Source: Rhizophagus irregularis (lineage: Eukaryota > Glomeromycota > Glomeromycetes > Glomerales > Glomeraceae). Taken from it: 64,000 nt of DNA. Below the pieces are notes generated by a model. That model was not told where the DNA came from and made no database searches. It was given only the letters and a program-made list of their open reading frames with translations. The stretch spans positions 1,478,501 through 1,542,500 of the forward strand of contig NC_089444.1 of NCBI RefSeq assembly GCF_026210795.1, in the 5' to 3' direction. The translations under genes were made by a program, and so were the position numbers. Below are positions 35,237-46,220 of this stretch, one piece after another (the stretch's first letter is position 1; each line of letters opens with the position of its first letter).

Positions 35237-37726
35237 TTTTAAACATTATAAGTAAAACTTTTTCATTTAATTATTGGTAAATTAAAGAATAAAGATTCAA
35301 AAAAAATAAAATGTAAAATAGTAAATTAACTTAAAAAATAAAAGAATACCTCTTTAATAACAATTATATTTAAAAATATAATATATAATTAATGATAACT
35401 ATCTTATATTGTGTTGTAATCTATTATTACTTTTAAAATTAAAATATTATAATATTACAACACTTATGATTTTTCAAAAATTTCCTTTTTTGAAAAATAA
35501 AAATTACAAAAATAAGTTTTTGTAGACAAATATCATCAGTCATCATAAAAAAAAATGATTGATATATTATAATACATATTTGTATAATTGGAAATAATTA
35601 TAATATTACAATTTTTTTTTTTTTAAAAAACTTTATTATAGATGCGATCATGTCTTACAATATAATATTACAATACTAATAATAATTATAATATTATATA
35701 ATAATTATAATACTGTATTATAATTACAATAAAAATGTTGTATATAGTTGCAACTTTCTGGACCTATTAAAATAAAGTAGATATAAGATATGCTGGGAAA
35801 GAGAAATTTTATTTTTTTTAAAATTTTTTTGTTAAGAATGTTAGTTTTTAACATTCTTTAATATCCTTTTTTTAGAAAACAGCCAGTTTTATGGGTTTCA
35901 AACTAGTTTTCTTTATGAAATTTTTTATTTTAACAAACTGTTATTAACAGTTCTTTTTTTTTAGGTGATTCTCAATGTAATAATTATTTAAAATTTTTTA
36001 TTATTTCATCATCACATGTTTTTAATCATTTTCCAAGAACCTCTAAAAATAATTATATATTACATCTTTAATTATATTAATTAAAAATATTTATAATTAT
36101 AATTTTTCTAAAAAACAATTAGAATTTGATTAGGAAGGATTCTTTCTGTTTATTTTTATGTTCATATTTTTTGAATAATTAAAATTTTATTTTTTATTTT
36201 TTATTTATAATCTTTTATTTTTAAGTCTTTTCTATATATTCTTTAAAATTTATTATTTTTTTTTTAAAGTTTATTTCTTTTTTTTAATATTTTTATATTA
36301 TAATCCTAAATATCAGAATAATATAATTATGATTAGAAAAATAATTACCCAAAAGATAAATAATATATTAAACAGAATGAGAAAAAATATTTAGCTAAGA
36401 TAATTGAAGAATATAATAAGTTATAGACTTATAGTAATACAATAATTTATAGTTTAATTATTTATAATTATTTATATTAAATTAATTATTATTAGTTTAG
36501 ATTAATAATTATGTTAGTACAATTTTAATAAACTGGAAATATAAAAAAAAAAAAAAAATAATTATGTTAGTAATACAATCATTGAAGGATAAACATTACA
36601 ATAGCAGATTAATAAAATTATTTTTCAAGATTATTTTTTAAGATTATTTTTTAAGATTATTTTTCTTTATAATAATAGAAAATTTAAGATTTAAAATCTT
36701 TAATGAAATATCAATTAATATAAATATAGGTAGGCTTCAAATCATTCAATAGATAATTCTGTAGTTAGAATAACTCGATAGTTTAGTTAGTTAACTTGTA
36801 AAATAAATATTTTTTAAATAAAATAAATAAAAATATGATTAACACAATTATTAAAATATAAACTTTCAATTCTTTAGCCTTTTCTTATAATGAAAAGTGT
36901 ATGCCATAAAAATTATTGATATTTACAGTTTCCTGTAAAATAACTATTATATATCATTTACTAGCATAACTGTCTTATTTACAGTGACAGTTATAATAAA
37001 ATAATGATTTAAATGAGAAGGAAACTTTTCAAGTTTGTAAATAAAAGATAAAAAGTTAAGTTAATTTTTTAAAAGTTAAGTTTTTGAAATTAAAAATAAA
37101 TACTTAAGTTAAAAATAATTATTAAAAATCTAAACCAAGTAAGAATAGATTAATATTTTGTTTAATAATAAATATCTTATTTATTCAACTTATGGCAAAA
37201 ATTGGATGATAATGTTTATTTTTTTTAAAAAAAAATTTCTAAATAAAAAATTATGAGAAATCACAAATTTCTATTAGATGCTTTTTTGATAACTTTCTAG
37301 AATCTTTTATTTTACTAATGGTATATTACTAAACAACCTAATTGTATAACTTAATAGTAACTGAACTTCATAACTTATAATCTAATTTCTGGATTCCTTT
37401 ATGATTCTTTAGATATTGTTTTAGTTTATTTCTACTATATTATTTTATGTAACTCTTTAATCTAATGGTAATCTTATAATCTAATAGTAATTAAAACTTT
37501 TTAATCTGATAGTATCTATATAATCTAATAGTTATATATGTTTTTTTCATTTTTACTATTTTTATTATCTTCTAGCTATTTATTTGTTATTAATGCTTGC
37601 AGAATTTTTATTAATAAAGAGATATTTATTTGTTCATATACTTCTGTTGGATAGTTCAATTACATGAACTTTTGCTTCACATTTTCTTAATAAAATTTCA
37701 TGTTCTTTTAAAGCTAATTTTCTCTC
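35237..37726. other. AT-rich gene-free stretch
   Basis: About 2.5 kb of nearly pure A/T. It contains poly-T and poly-A runs, short repeats such as TTTTTAAGATTA (36,630-36,660) and AATCTAATAGTAA variants (37,370-37,530). No coding region or element with defined ends. Confidence 0.5.
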
Positions 37727-38289
37727 TCAATATTCAAGCTTATTGAAATTTAAGTTTAAATTTTCTTTATTATTATTATCATCATAATTATCATCAGAAT
37801 CAGAAATTGTGAAAATTGTTTTGGTTTTCTTGTTAGAATTTGCATATCTACATTTCACAGTTGATTTTGTAATGTTTGATTTTTTAACTTGTGCATTAGT
37901 TAATATAAAAAAAAATCAATAAAATAGAATTTTTCTAATTATCACTGAAGGGTGATGATTACCAGTAACTGAAATTATGATGATTGACTAGCATTAAAAA
38001 TATAGTGCCGGTAAAAATTAATAATTCTGGCCAATGGTGATGATTATCCTGATGATTTGAAGTAAAAATCAATAAAATAAAATTATAATTAAATAAAGTT
38101 ATAATTTTTAATTACCTTTATGTTTGTTAGACTGAACATTACGAATTATAGGTTCTTTATCTTGCCCTCTATTGGGTATATTGTATGTTTTATGAATTTT
38201 AATAGTGCTAAATCTTTCTTTATCCAATTTTTGCCCTTTACAACCAATAAATAGAAATTTTATTTATGATTACAAAGAAATTAAATAAA

Positions 38290-39657
38290 GGATTAATTTT
38301 ACATTCACCTTCGGTGAATTTCACCTTGATCTGCAAATTATTAAAATTTTTAATTTTACCCTGGTGAAATTCACCAGGTGATTTTGTACTACATACTTTT
38401 TACACGTTAGTTTTGAAAATAGATTTATTTATTTTTTTTGCTTGCTTTTTGCTAACTTCGTCTTCTTTAGATAACAATAATTTCAAATAGTTTCAAGGAA
38501 TTTAAGGTAAGATTTGCTTTCTTACTGTTTTATTGTTATTGTTTTTTTATTACTAAACAGTAGTTACAGTACTAATCAGTTTTTTATTCTTTTTATTCTC
38601 TATATCATTCCCTTTGCTTCCTCTTTGTTTTATCATCACTTTCTTATCACTTTCACCTTGTTTCTTTTATACTTTTATTATTACTTTCGCTCCTTCATTA
38701 TCCCTTCTTTCCTTTTACATTCTTTCATCATCATTATCGCTTTCTCATCATCTATTTCATCCCTTTACATTATTTCATCATTATTTTCGCTCTCTCATCA
38801 TCTATTTTGTCCCTTTACATTTTTTTCATCATCATTTTCACTCCTTCATCATCTATTTTGTTTGTTTACGTTTTTTCATCATCATTTTCACTCCCTCATC
38901 ATCTATTTTGTCCCTTTACGTTTTTTCATCATCATTTTTACTCTCTCATCATCTATTTTATTTCTTTACATTATTTCATCATTATTTTTGCTTCCTCATC
39001 ATCTATTTTATCTGTTTACGTTTTTTCGTCATCATTTTCACCTTCATCATCTATTTTGTTTGACGTTTTTTCTATATTTTCACTCCCTATCATCTATTTC
39101 ATCCCTTTACATTATTTCATCATTACTTTTGCTCTCTCATCATCTATTTCGTCCCTTTACATTTTTTTCATCATCATTTTCACTCCTTCATCATCTATTT
39201 TGTTTGTTTACGTTTTTTCATCATCAGTTTTACTCTCTCATCATCTATTTTGTTTGTTTATGTTTTTTCATCATCATTTTCACTTCCTTATCATCTATTT
39301 CGTCCCTTTATGTTTTTTCATCATCATTTTTACTCTCTCATCATCTATTTTGTTTCTTTATGTGTTTTTATCATCATTTTCACTCCTTTATTATCTATTT
39401 TGTTTGTTTATGTTTTTTCATCATCATTTTCACTCCCTCATTATCTATTCAAGTTTATTAAATCATTTGATTATTTAACAATTAGTACCAATAATGTATT
39501 ATATTGTATATATGCATTGTGTTATAATTAGAGATGTTAAAAATTAAAAATTGTACTTTGTTCAAAACCGAATTTTAATAAAAATAATTATAAATCACGT
39601 GATCTGGTAAAAATCACCTTCGGTGAATTTCACCTCTGGTGAGCGTTAAAATGATCC
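38290..39657. mobile_element. Mutator-like (MULE) non-autonomous element with 9-bp target duplication
   Basis: The element is flanked by identical TTAAATAAA copies (38,281-38,289 and 39,658-39,666). Its ends are inverted repeats: left GGATTAATTTTACATTCACC and right (reverse complement) GGATCATTTTAACGCTCACC, 15 of 20 identical, continuing into GGTGAATTTCACC / GGTGAAATTCACC palindromes. A perfect 9-bp duplication with long degenerate TIRs is the Mutator hallmark. No transposase is present; the interior is mostly a pyrimidine-rich minisatellite. Such elements often pick up host sequence, which may be the source of the cargo. Confidence 0.8.
38690..39445 (+). repeat. ~50-bp pyrimidine-rich minisatellite, about 15 copies
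   Basis: The unit is TCATCATCTATTTTGTCCCT, TTACGTTTTTTCATCATCAT, TTTCACTCCC (50 bp), repeated with point variation at fixed sites: TGTCCC/TTGTTTG, ACA/ACG, CTCTC/CTCCC/CTCCTT. The plus strand is almost free of TAA, TAG and TGA because it is pyrimidine-rich, so all three frames stay open over hundreds of bases. These are not real proteins. The array lies wholly inside the Mutator-like element. Confidence 0.9.
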
Positions 39658-39859
39658 TTAAATAAAATACTTACAGTAAAATTGCTATTACTATTTTAAT
39701 TTAAAGTAAATATTTACATCTGTGAAACTGCTTCTATATTATTCCATCCTTTAATATGATAAATTATTGCAACACCTTCTTCATTAGTTTGTAGATACTT
39801 AACTGGAATTAATAAATGAATTATTATTTTAACAGTCATATTTTTCATAATATATATTT

Positions 39860-40412
39860 CAGATTCTTTATATCACATAAATTTGGCTATATAAAAAATC
39901 GTTATTCATAATTTGAAATTGAAAAAGAAAGTAAAGGTTTGATATGAAAAAATTTTTTGATTATCAATATTATTTATAATTGTATTACACAGATATACAC
40001 TCATTAATTATTATAGTATATATATTGTATGTGGATTTGGAATCCAGTGGTTTCGAGATTTCACGTGATGACCACAATATAATTAAATCACCTACAGTAA
40101 GATCAGCAACATGCATAAGTAGGATTGGCAATCACGTGATGACATATAATTGGTCAATCCTGTTTCCACTGCTATCCTGAATTAACCTACAACATATACA
40201 TAAAAATTACTAATATAGTAATATACGCAGTAACTATTTGTATTACTCATTTTGCTTTAGTGTAACACAATAAAGTGATGGTGAAATAATCGTCAGTCAA
40301 ATTTAGTCATGTGATTTTTATAAATTAGTATAAATATGCATTTGTTTTTCTTACTGATTAAATTTTTCTTTTTTTACTGATCAAACTTGAAAAAGAACTT
40401 TTTTCATACAAG
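39860..40412. promoter_or_regulatory. Upstream region of the Fic gene
   Basis: A/T-rich. TATAAATTAGTATAAATATG at about 40,319-40,338 lies 75-95 bp before the Fic ATG and is a plausible TATA element. TCACGTGATGACCACA and AATCACGTGATGACATA near 40,060 and 40,130 are two copies of a TCACGTGATGAC site, an E-box-like pair about 74 bp apart. Confidence 0.4.
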
Positions 40413-41408
40413 ATGTCTTTGATATATTCAAAATTTGACTTTGTGAATAAACCTTGGTGGAGATCAGATTATGATGACCGCGCTCCTCAGTATTTCATCT
40501 CAAGTATCAAACGTCTTCAACAAGCCATATTATTATCCATTGAAAATGAGAATGAACTCTTTTGGAAGGGCTTTATGGACCTTCATCGTGAACATTATCT
40601 AATGGAATGCATTTCAGTGGAAGGCGATGTAGACCTTAATATTATACAACAGCTGTTAAAGAAATCACACTTTAAAGATTTTCTGACTTACGTTTGCGAA
40701 ATAGTTTTTTCAAGAACAATTTTTAGACCTATTTTACACTTGGCTAGTTATATTTGCAGAATAACATTTGGTGACAGCAATATCCATAGAATAATGTTTG
40801 GCCCTTCTCGTTCTTTGCACCTAGCTAAAAAAATCCAAAATCTTCACGATACCATTAATGGCATTTTCCCATCCATTTTCTTTTTTAATCTTCCAATAGA
40901 TCATTTTACGCCTTTGCTTGCACAGCAATTGCATCAACAGATTGGTAATGGGTTAATTGAGAATGCGGGTCTGTACAGAACGCAATACGTTATGGCAGCA
41001 CAGGAAAATTACGTTTATTTGGCACCAAATTTGATAGAGGACAGAATGGAAGAGCTATTCCGTCAATGTCAAGAAAAATTTGGGAAAGAGGAATTGGATT
41101 TAGACGAAGCTATCAAATTTGGGGCATGTTTTCTCACACATTTCTTGTACATCCATCCCTTTATGAATGGAAATGGAAGGGTGGCTAGGTTACTATTGAG
41201 TTATTTACTATCAAAATTCACTGTAGTGCCACTTTCATTGTATATGGGAATGAAAACACGGGATTTATACTTACAGTGTTTGCGTGAATCGAGATATCAT
41301 GAACCATTCTTGCCCAATGCACTCGCTACCTTTATACTTGAAAACGTATACAATACATCTTATAACATATGTACAGTGATGGACATAAACATTCAGAATA
41401 TTAATTAA
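40413..41408 (+). CDS. Fic-domain protein (AMPylator/deAMPylator family)
   Basis: Single exon, 331 aa. The Fic motif is HPFMNGNGRVAR at 248-259: His248 is the catalytic base, the GNGR loop binds the nucleotide phosphates, and Asn252 takes the place of the usual Asp/Glu that holds the metal. Upstream, GLYRT at 186-190 matches the conserved G-x-YR of the fold. Residues 66-72 (CISVEGD) sit where class II Fic proteins carry the inhibitory helix [S/T]xxxE[G/N]; Glu70-Gly71 are kept but Cys66 replaces Ser/Thr. So an autoinhibited class II enzyme like FICD is plausible. Family activity is transfer of AMP (or another nucleotide) to a protein hydroxyl, sometimes its removal. No signal peptide is clear. 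The target is unknown. The gene sits alone among transposon remnants, and its 3' end is tandemly duplicated. Confidence 0.88.
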   Translation: MSLIYSKFDFVNKPWWRSDYDDRAPQYFISSIKRLQQAILLSIENENELFWKGFMDLHREHYLMECISVEGDVDLNIIQQLLKKSHFKDFLTYVCEIVFSRTIFRPILHLASYICRITFGDSNIHRIMFGPSRSLHLAKKIQNLHDTINGIFPSIFFFNLPIDHFTPLLAQQLHQQIGNGLIENAGLYRTQYVMAAQENYVYLAPNLIEDRMEELFRQCQEKFGKEELDLDEAIKFGACFLTHFLYIHPFMNGNGRVARLLLSYLLSKFTVVPLSLYMGMKTRDLYLQCLRESRYHEPFLPNALATFILENVYNTSYNICTVMDINIQNIN

Positions 41409-41736
41409 TGTATAATTTTAATTATATTATAATTCATTTATGTTGCTTTAGGATATTTGATCAGGATGGAGGAATTAGGAATTTTAAAACTCAAGGATAA
41501 TTCTCAGTTTTTAAAAATATTATTATATATTGTTTTTAAGTGTTATTATTTGCTTATAACATATGTACAGTGATGGACATAGACATTCATTAATGCATAA
41601 TTTTAATTATATTATAATTCATTTATGTTGCTTTAGGAATCGCTCAGGATGGAGGAATTAGGAATTTTAAAACTCAAGGATAATTCTCAGTTTTTAAAAA
41701 TATTATTATATATTACTTAAGTGTTATTATTTGCTT
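41359..41736 (+). repeat. 193-bp tandem duplication of the Fic 3' end
   Basis: The segment starting CTTATAACATATGTACAGTG (41,359) is repeated at 41,552 with about 90% identity. It includes the last codons of the Fic gene (ATGGACATAAACATTCA), ATGCATAATTTTAATTATAT, then TTGCTTTAGGA and CAGGATGGAGGAATTAGGAA. TTGCTTTAG looks like a splice acceptor, so the 3' UTR may contain an intron. The second copy lacks an ACATTCAGAATATTAATT detail, showing divergence since duplication. Confidence 0.85.
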
Positions 41737-41935
41737 CATGGAATAAAATATTCGCAGTGTGCACGTAAAAATATTACTTTGCCAAGAAAAATTTTTTATA
41801 TTACATGCGAAAATAAATACAAATGTTCGGAACTATGCCCATGATACATATTATTTTTTTTGATCCTAGCCCTTTTGCTAGACGGAGAACTATCAACACT
41901 AACGCGATCCTTCAATAATCCAACAATGATGCCGA

Positions 41936-42960
41936 TTACCCTTCACGTTGCTTCGAAGTAATCAAGATTTTCTTAATCGCAGACTTCGTAAGATTGATCT
42001 GATATTCACTACTGCTCGTGGAGTAAATACCATCTGGAGTATACATAATAAAATGCCAACCCGTTCCTGTCGACATGATACCATAGAGGTAGTCGAAATA
42101 ATCGTTCCTAAAAGCTTGATCCGCAGTTCGTTTTTTCTTATTTGTTTGGAATGCACTTTCAAGTTGCGCCAGATTCTAAGAAATAAATGTGTTAATATGA
42201 TTAAATCTTCTAAAACGCGAATCCTTCCTCAATCAAACATTTCGGAAGTTAAAGCAAACATAGAGCTAGGGATTCGCATTTGATCAGGTCCGATGCGAGA
42301 TAAGGCTTGGGTACACTAGCATTGTTTTCCCATCTAGCGGATATCCGACTTTTGCGATCCCTACATAGAGGATATATACTCCACGCCTTAATCAGATAAT
42401 AATAATTTTTTTCGAATATAAATGAGAAAAAAAAAGGTCTTACCTGCGCATATCTAATCTTAATATTACGAGGCTTCCCTTCGGTGATACATAGGAGGTC
42501 TTCTAGAGCTTTGATTGCATAGTCAACTCGGCCGGTTGAATCTTCTCATGAAATATCCTTCTGCAACACCATAAAAATATCTTAAGTAAGTTTTTTAGCG
42601 ATGGAAATTGATGCGTGTAATATTGCTGAGATAAATTCACAGCGCGTCTCCTCGTTAGCGTCAGTCCAGTTCTGAAAAATTAATCACCCACCAGGAGTAA
42701 ACTGCTTGATGTTTGTTATATCTTCCCCATTAACCTTATTTATACGTAACATTTCCCTTCAAGTCATCGAGAGTTTTAAACGAGGAGTAGTTTCGTAATT
42801 TTTGGCTGATACCTTCAATGAATTCTGCAAGAACTGTTGCTGGACCTAATGCGAAGCCAATATCCCCCCAATATTCGATAAGCCCCTCTGTATCAAAATA
42901 TTCCCGACATCGTTCTAGTGGAAATTTCTTCCGTTATTGAGGCGGGTGAAGCGGGTGAAG
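41936..42960 (-). pseudogene. Broken gene of a Crinkler-like/expanded C-terminal domain family
   Basis: Read on the minus strand, four conserved blocks follow one another. (1) About 42,960-42,736: RKKFPLERCREYFDTEG, then LIEYWGDIGFALGPATVLAE, ending at an in-frame TAA (42,736-42,738). (2) From 42,671: NWTDANEETRCEF and ISAILHASISIAKKL. (3) 42,444-42,560: DSTGRVDYAIKALEDLLCIT and EGKPRNIKIRYAQ, with an in-frame TGA at 42,546-42,548. (4) 41,936-42,175: NLAQLESAFQTNKKKRTADQ, then DYFDYLYGIMSTGTGWHFIM, ending in TAA. Blocks 3 and 4 have proper GT-AG borders and keep frame; the junction 2-3 lacks a donor. The YGI...TGW-x-F-I pattern resembles the nuclease-like C-terminus of Crinkler-type proteins, which are expanded in mycorrhizal fungi. 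Two stops and a lost splice site make it dead. Identity is moderate. Confidence 0.5.
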
Positions 42961-45155
42961 AAGCCTGTGAAAACATGGTTTTTATATATGTGTGTTTATG
43001 CTTGCGAAAAAATTATGCAGTTACAGGTAAAGCTAGTTTATGGATATAAAAGTATTTTTTTGCTTCCGAAGTAAGACACGCTCGGAGAGAAATATAGATT
43101 ATTTGTATTGTATTTGCCCCATATATATGCAATTAAAATGTATCAAGCCGATTATTACACGTGACATTTATCGAGATTTACGACAAGAACGTAATATATG
43201 CTTTATTTAAGAAATAAAAAAAATGTTGCCGGAGCAACTAATATATAAAAAATAAATTTGCTGTGAATTAAAAAATACTAATTATTTGTGCGAAGATACT
43301 CGGGTTGGAAAATTTACTCTGTATATATATTATAAAAATGAACACGTGATTATATAATTTCAGTCAGAATTACTGACGAAGTGACCAAAATCGAAATCGA
43401 TCGAAAAAATAATTTTTTACGAGTTCCTTTTTACGTGTTTCCTGCTCCAAATTAAGTTTATTCATCAAAATTTTAGCATTTAAATCAACTGAATTCATTA
43501 ACTTATTTAAATTCACTTTCTTTTCATAATTTTTCTCAAATTTTACAGAAATTATTAATTACCTTTTTTTTACTCAAGGAATTTTTTTACCCTTTTACTT
43601 GATTGAGAATGAAAAGAAAAATTAAAAAGAAATCAAACGGAGGACACATGATATAATTTTAATTAATAAAGTTTTTTTTTTTCTTTTTACAAAAAAAAAA
43701 TAAATTGTTTTATTGATTTCCTAAAAATAATATTTGGTTTTTTTTTTTTTGGTTTTTTTTTTAAAAAAAATGTTTAACTATTTACTAGATAAAAAAATAT
43801 TTTTTTTTTTTTACAAAAAAAAACTATTTACTAAAAAAAAACTATAATTATTTTTAAAACTATAAAAATTTTTTTTTTCTTTTTTTTTTTTTCATTGAAG
43901 AAAAAAAAAAAAAATCCATATATTATATAATATTTTGTAAAGAAATAAATAAGTCTTATTTTGCGTAATTAAAAATAAAACTAACCTCTTATAAGTTATA
44001 GCGTTTTTTTTCTTTGTTCGTAATTATATACATAAAGTAGAAATAAATATATATATATTATGTTATTAATAATATATATATATATTATATTGTTAAAAAA
44101 TTCAAGATAGAAATGTACAGAATTTGAATTGTTATATTACATAAAAAAAAAGTACTTTTTTAAAAAAGCATTTCTTTTTTTTTTTTTTATACAGTTAAAA
44201 TGTTTCATAAAGAAAATTTTTTTTTCTTCCTTTTCTAACAAATTATATAGATCTGACTTTTTTTTTTTTTTTTTTTTAGTGTGTATATAATTTGTATTTA
44301 TCTGCATCTAATCAACGTTAATCAAAAAATAAACACCACTACAAAGAACACTAAATGTACCCTCTTCCCGTACATTTAGAAAATGTTTTTTATATTATAT
44401 ACTCATGATTTCCTTCTTTTCTTCTAAATAAATGTTCATCTCCATCTCCTCTGAAATAAATTATCCCCTCCTTTAATTACTTTTCCAAACTTCCTCGAAG
44501 GAAGTAATATAAAGTTCTTCACAGAAAATTTTTTTTTTTTTTTTTTTTTAATGATTATGAATTGTGATTGATTTTGTGAAAGAAATGTTAGGAATGTGTA
44601 AAGTAAGAAGGGAATAAATTGGAAAAAAAAAGATGTGATTTATGATAAAGGAGATAAAAAAAGATAGAATAAAATAAAAATGAAAAGAAAAAAAGAAAGA
44701 AAGAAATGATGGTAAGGGAAGAGAGTTATTGTGTATGTATTGTAATTATGTGTTTAAGAGATCGACACATTATAATTACCCCAAGGGTAATTAATGAATT
44801 ATTTATTATTAATATAATAATGTTTTGTAAAATGATTTGATGATTATATATATTAATCTATATAATGTGTGTTGTATGAAAAAGAGAGAGAAAAAAAAAT
44901 ATTTTATATATATTATGTTCTTTTGTCAAATTTTTTAAAAAAACCCATTTCCCAATAAAAAATAATTTATATCATATGACGTCTGCTAGACCTAATTTTA
45001 CTAATAATAATATTATTAAAAGCTTATTTTTTTTGAATTTTTTTTTTTATAATATTATGTAAAGGTGTGGAATTCTTCCAACTATTTTTTTTATTAAATG
45101 TAGAAAAGTTAATTTCACACTTAATAAAAAATGTATTATTATTAGTATTTTTTTT
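42961..45155. other. AT-rich spacer and 3' flank of glutamine synthetase
   Basis: 43,660-44,560 is dominated by long A and T homopolymers (up to about 20). 44,560-44,760 is purine-rich on the plus strand (GAAAGAAAGAAATGATGG and similar). The GS 3' UTR lies at the right end, with several ATTTTTTATT-type stretches. No gene seen. Confidence 0.5.
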
Positions 45156-46220
45156 TTATGCAAGTGAAGACTCAACAATAATTTGAGTGACACGGTAAGG
45201 ATCGATATTAGAAGCAGGACGTCGGTCTTCCAAATAACCTTTTCCTTCGGCAGCAACATGTCTTGGTATACGAATTGAGGCACCACGATTGGCAACACCG
45301 TATGAGAATTGTGATATGTGACCTGTTTCGTGTCTACCAGTTAACCGTTGATCATTATCTTCACCATAGACAGTTATATGGTCTGCATGACGTGCTGCCA
45401 TTTTATCGATAGCTGCATGTATTGCTTTTATACCACCTTCTTCTCTCATAGCTTGTGTTGAATAATTCGTATGACAACCTGCTCCGTTCCAATCTCCTTT
45501 TATTGGTTTTGGATGGAATGATACAATGATACCAAAATCTTCTGCAACACGTTGTAAAAGGAATCTAGCTATCCAAAGATGATCTCCCATATCAATTCCT
45601 TCACATGGTCCGACTTGAAATTCCCATTGACCAGGCATAACTTCAGCATTAATACCAGAAATATTTACTCCAGCATAAAGACATGCACGATAATGAGCTT
45701 CCACAACGTCACGACCAAAAGCAACATTCGCACCAACAGAACAATAATAGGGACCTTGAGGTCCAGGGAAACCTCCTTTTGGCCAACCGAGTACGGAACC
45801 ATCAGATTCAAATAAAGTATATTCTTGTTCAATACCGAACCATGGATGTTGATCAGTATAAGTTTTCATAACTTTTGCGCATGAGTGACGATGATTGGTT
45901 CTATTTGGTGTACCATCATTATTAAAACATTCATTTAAAACCAGGATATTATCACCACCACGGAATGGATCCTTAAATATAGCGACGGGTCTTAACAAAA
46001 CATCAGAATCATCACCAGGTGCTTGATTAGTAGAAGAACCATCAAAATTCCATTCGCTTATTTCAGAAACATCGGCAGGTTTAAAATCGAGAGTTCTAGT
46101 CTTTGAACGAAGGCCACTATCACCATCAATCCAAATATATTCGGCTTGAACTTTACCACCTTGGTCGAGGGAAAGGTATTTTGCAAGAGTTTCAGTGTTT
46201 GACTTATTATTGTTATACAT
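45156..46220 (-). CDS. GLN1: Glutamine synthetase, eukaryotic type II
   Basis: Single exon, 354 aa, the normal fungal length. It condenses glutamate and ammonium to glutamine using ATP in the cytosol, as a decamer. In an arbuscular mycorrhizal fungus this would be the entry step for ammonium assimilated by the extraradical mycelium (inference). The beta-grasp N-domain has [10 protein letters not shown] at 57-66 followed by [12 protein letters not shown]. Metal and substrate residues are visible as Glu131 and Glu133 (EQEYTLFE), Glu193 and Glu200 ([10 protein letters not shown]), His250 in [10 protein letters not shown], and Glu331 in [15 protein letters not shown]. Nothing is missing. Start is the only suitable ATG ([10 protein letters not shown]). 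Its codon use includes more C-ending codons than the surrounding DNA. It stands alone, with no neighbouring gene within 2 kb on the right. Confidence 0.97.
   Translation of the reverse strand: MYNNNKSNTETLAKYLSLDQGGKVQAEYIWIDGDSGLRSKTRTLDFKPADVSEISEWNFDGSSTNQAPGDDSDVLLRPVAIFKDPFRGGDNILVLNECFNNDGTPNRTNHRHSCAKVMKTYTDQHPWFGIEQEYTLFESDGSVLGWPKGGFPGPQGPYYCSVGANVAFGRDVVEAHYRACLYAGVNISGINAEVMPGQWEFQVGPCEGIDMGDHLWIARFLLQRVAEDFGIIVSFHPKPIKGDWNGAGCHTNYSTQAMREEGGIKAIHAAIDKMAARHADHITVYGEDNDQRLTGRHETGHISQFSYGVANRGASIRIPRHVAAEGKGYLEDRRPASNIDPYRVTQIIVESSLA

Larger units (their letters stand above)
37727..39839 (-). pseudogene. Small minus-strand gene or gene remnant split by a transposon
   Basis: Three blocks look like exons. 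Block 1, from the ATG at 39,839 to about 39,722, encodes MTVKIIIHLLIPVKYLQT, NEEGVAIIYHIKGWNNIEAV. Block 2, about 38,118-38,240, encodes CKGQKLDKERFSTIKIHK and NIPNRGQDKEPIIRNVQ. Block 3, 37,727-37,890, encodes VKKSNITKSTVKCRYANS and an Asp/Asn-rich tail ending in TGA. Blocks 2 and 3 join by GT-AG in frame. Between blocks 1 and 2 lies the Mutator-like element; removing it with one target copy leaves a spacer of about 100 bp, a normal intron size here. The available 1-2 junction (donor phase 2, acceptor after TAAAG) does not keep the frame, so the gene is probably dead. Function unknown; I do not recognise a domain. Confidence 0.35.

Noticed and set aside
38514-39531. Four overlapping plus-strand frames of 93-315 codons rich in His, Ser, Phe and Ile
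   Set aside because: They are produced by a pyrimidine-rich 50-bp tandem repeat that lacks stops in every frame.
42546-42548. TGA as a selenocysteine codon in the Crinkler-like remnant
   Set aside because: Other lesions (TAA upstream, missing splice donor) show simple decay, and fungi generally lack selenocysteine insertion.
43660-44560. Long A and T runs as poly-A tails of retroposed copies
   Set aside because: Runs occur on both strands at many places without target duplications or adjacent coding sequence; genome-wide composition explains them.
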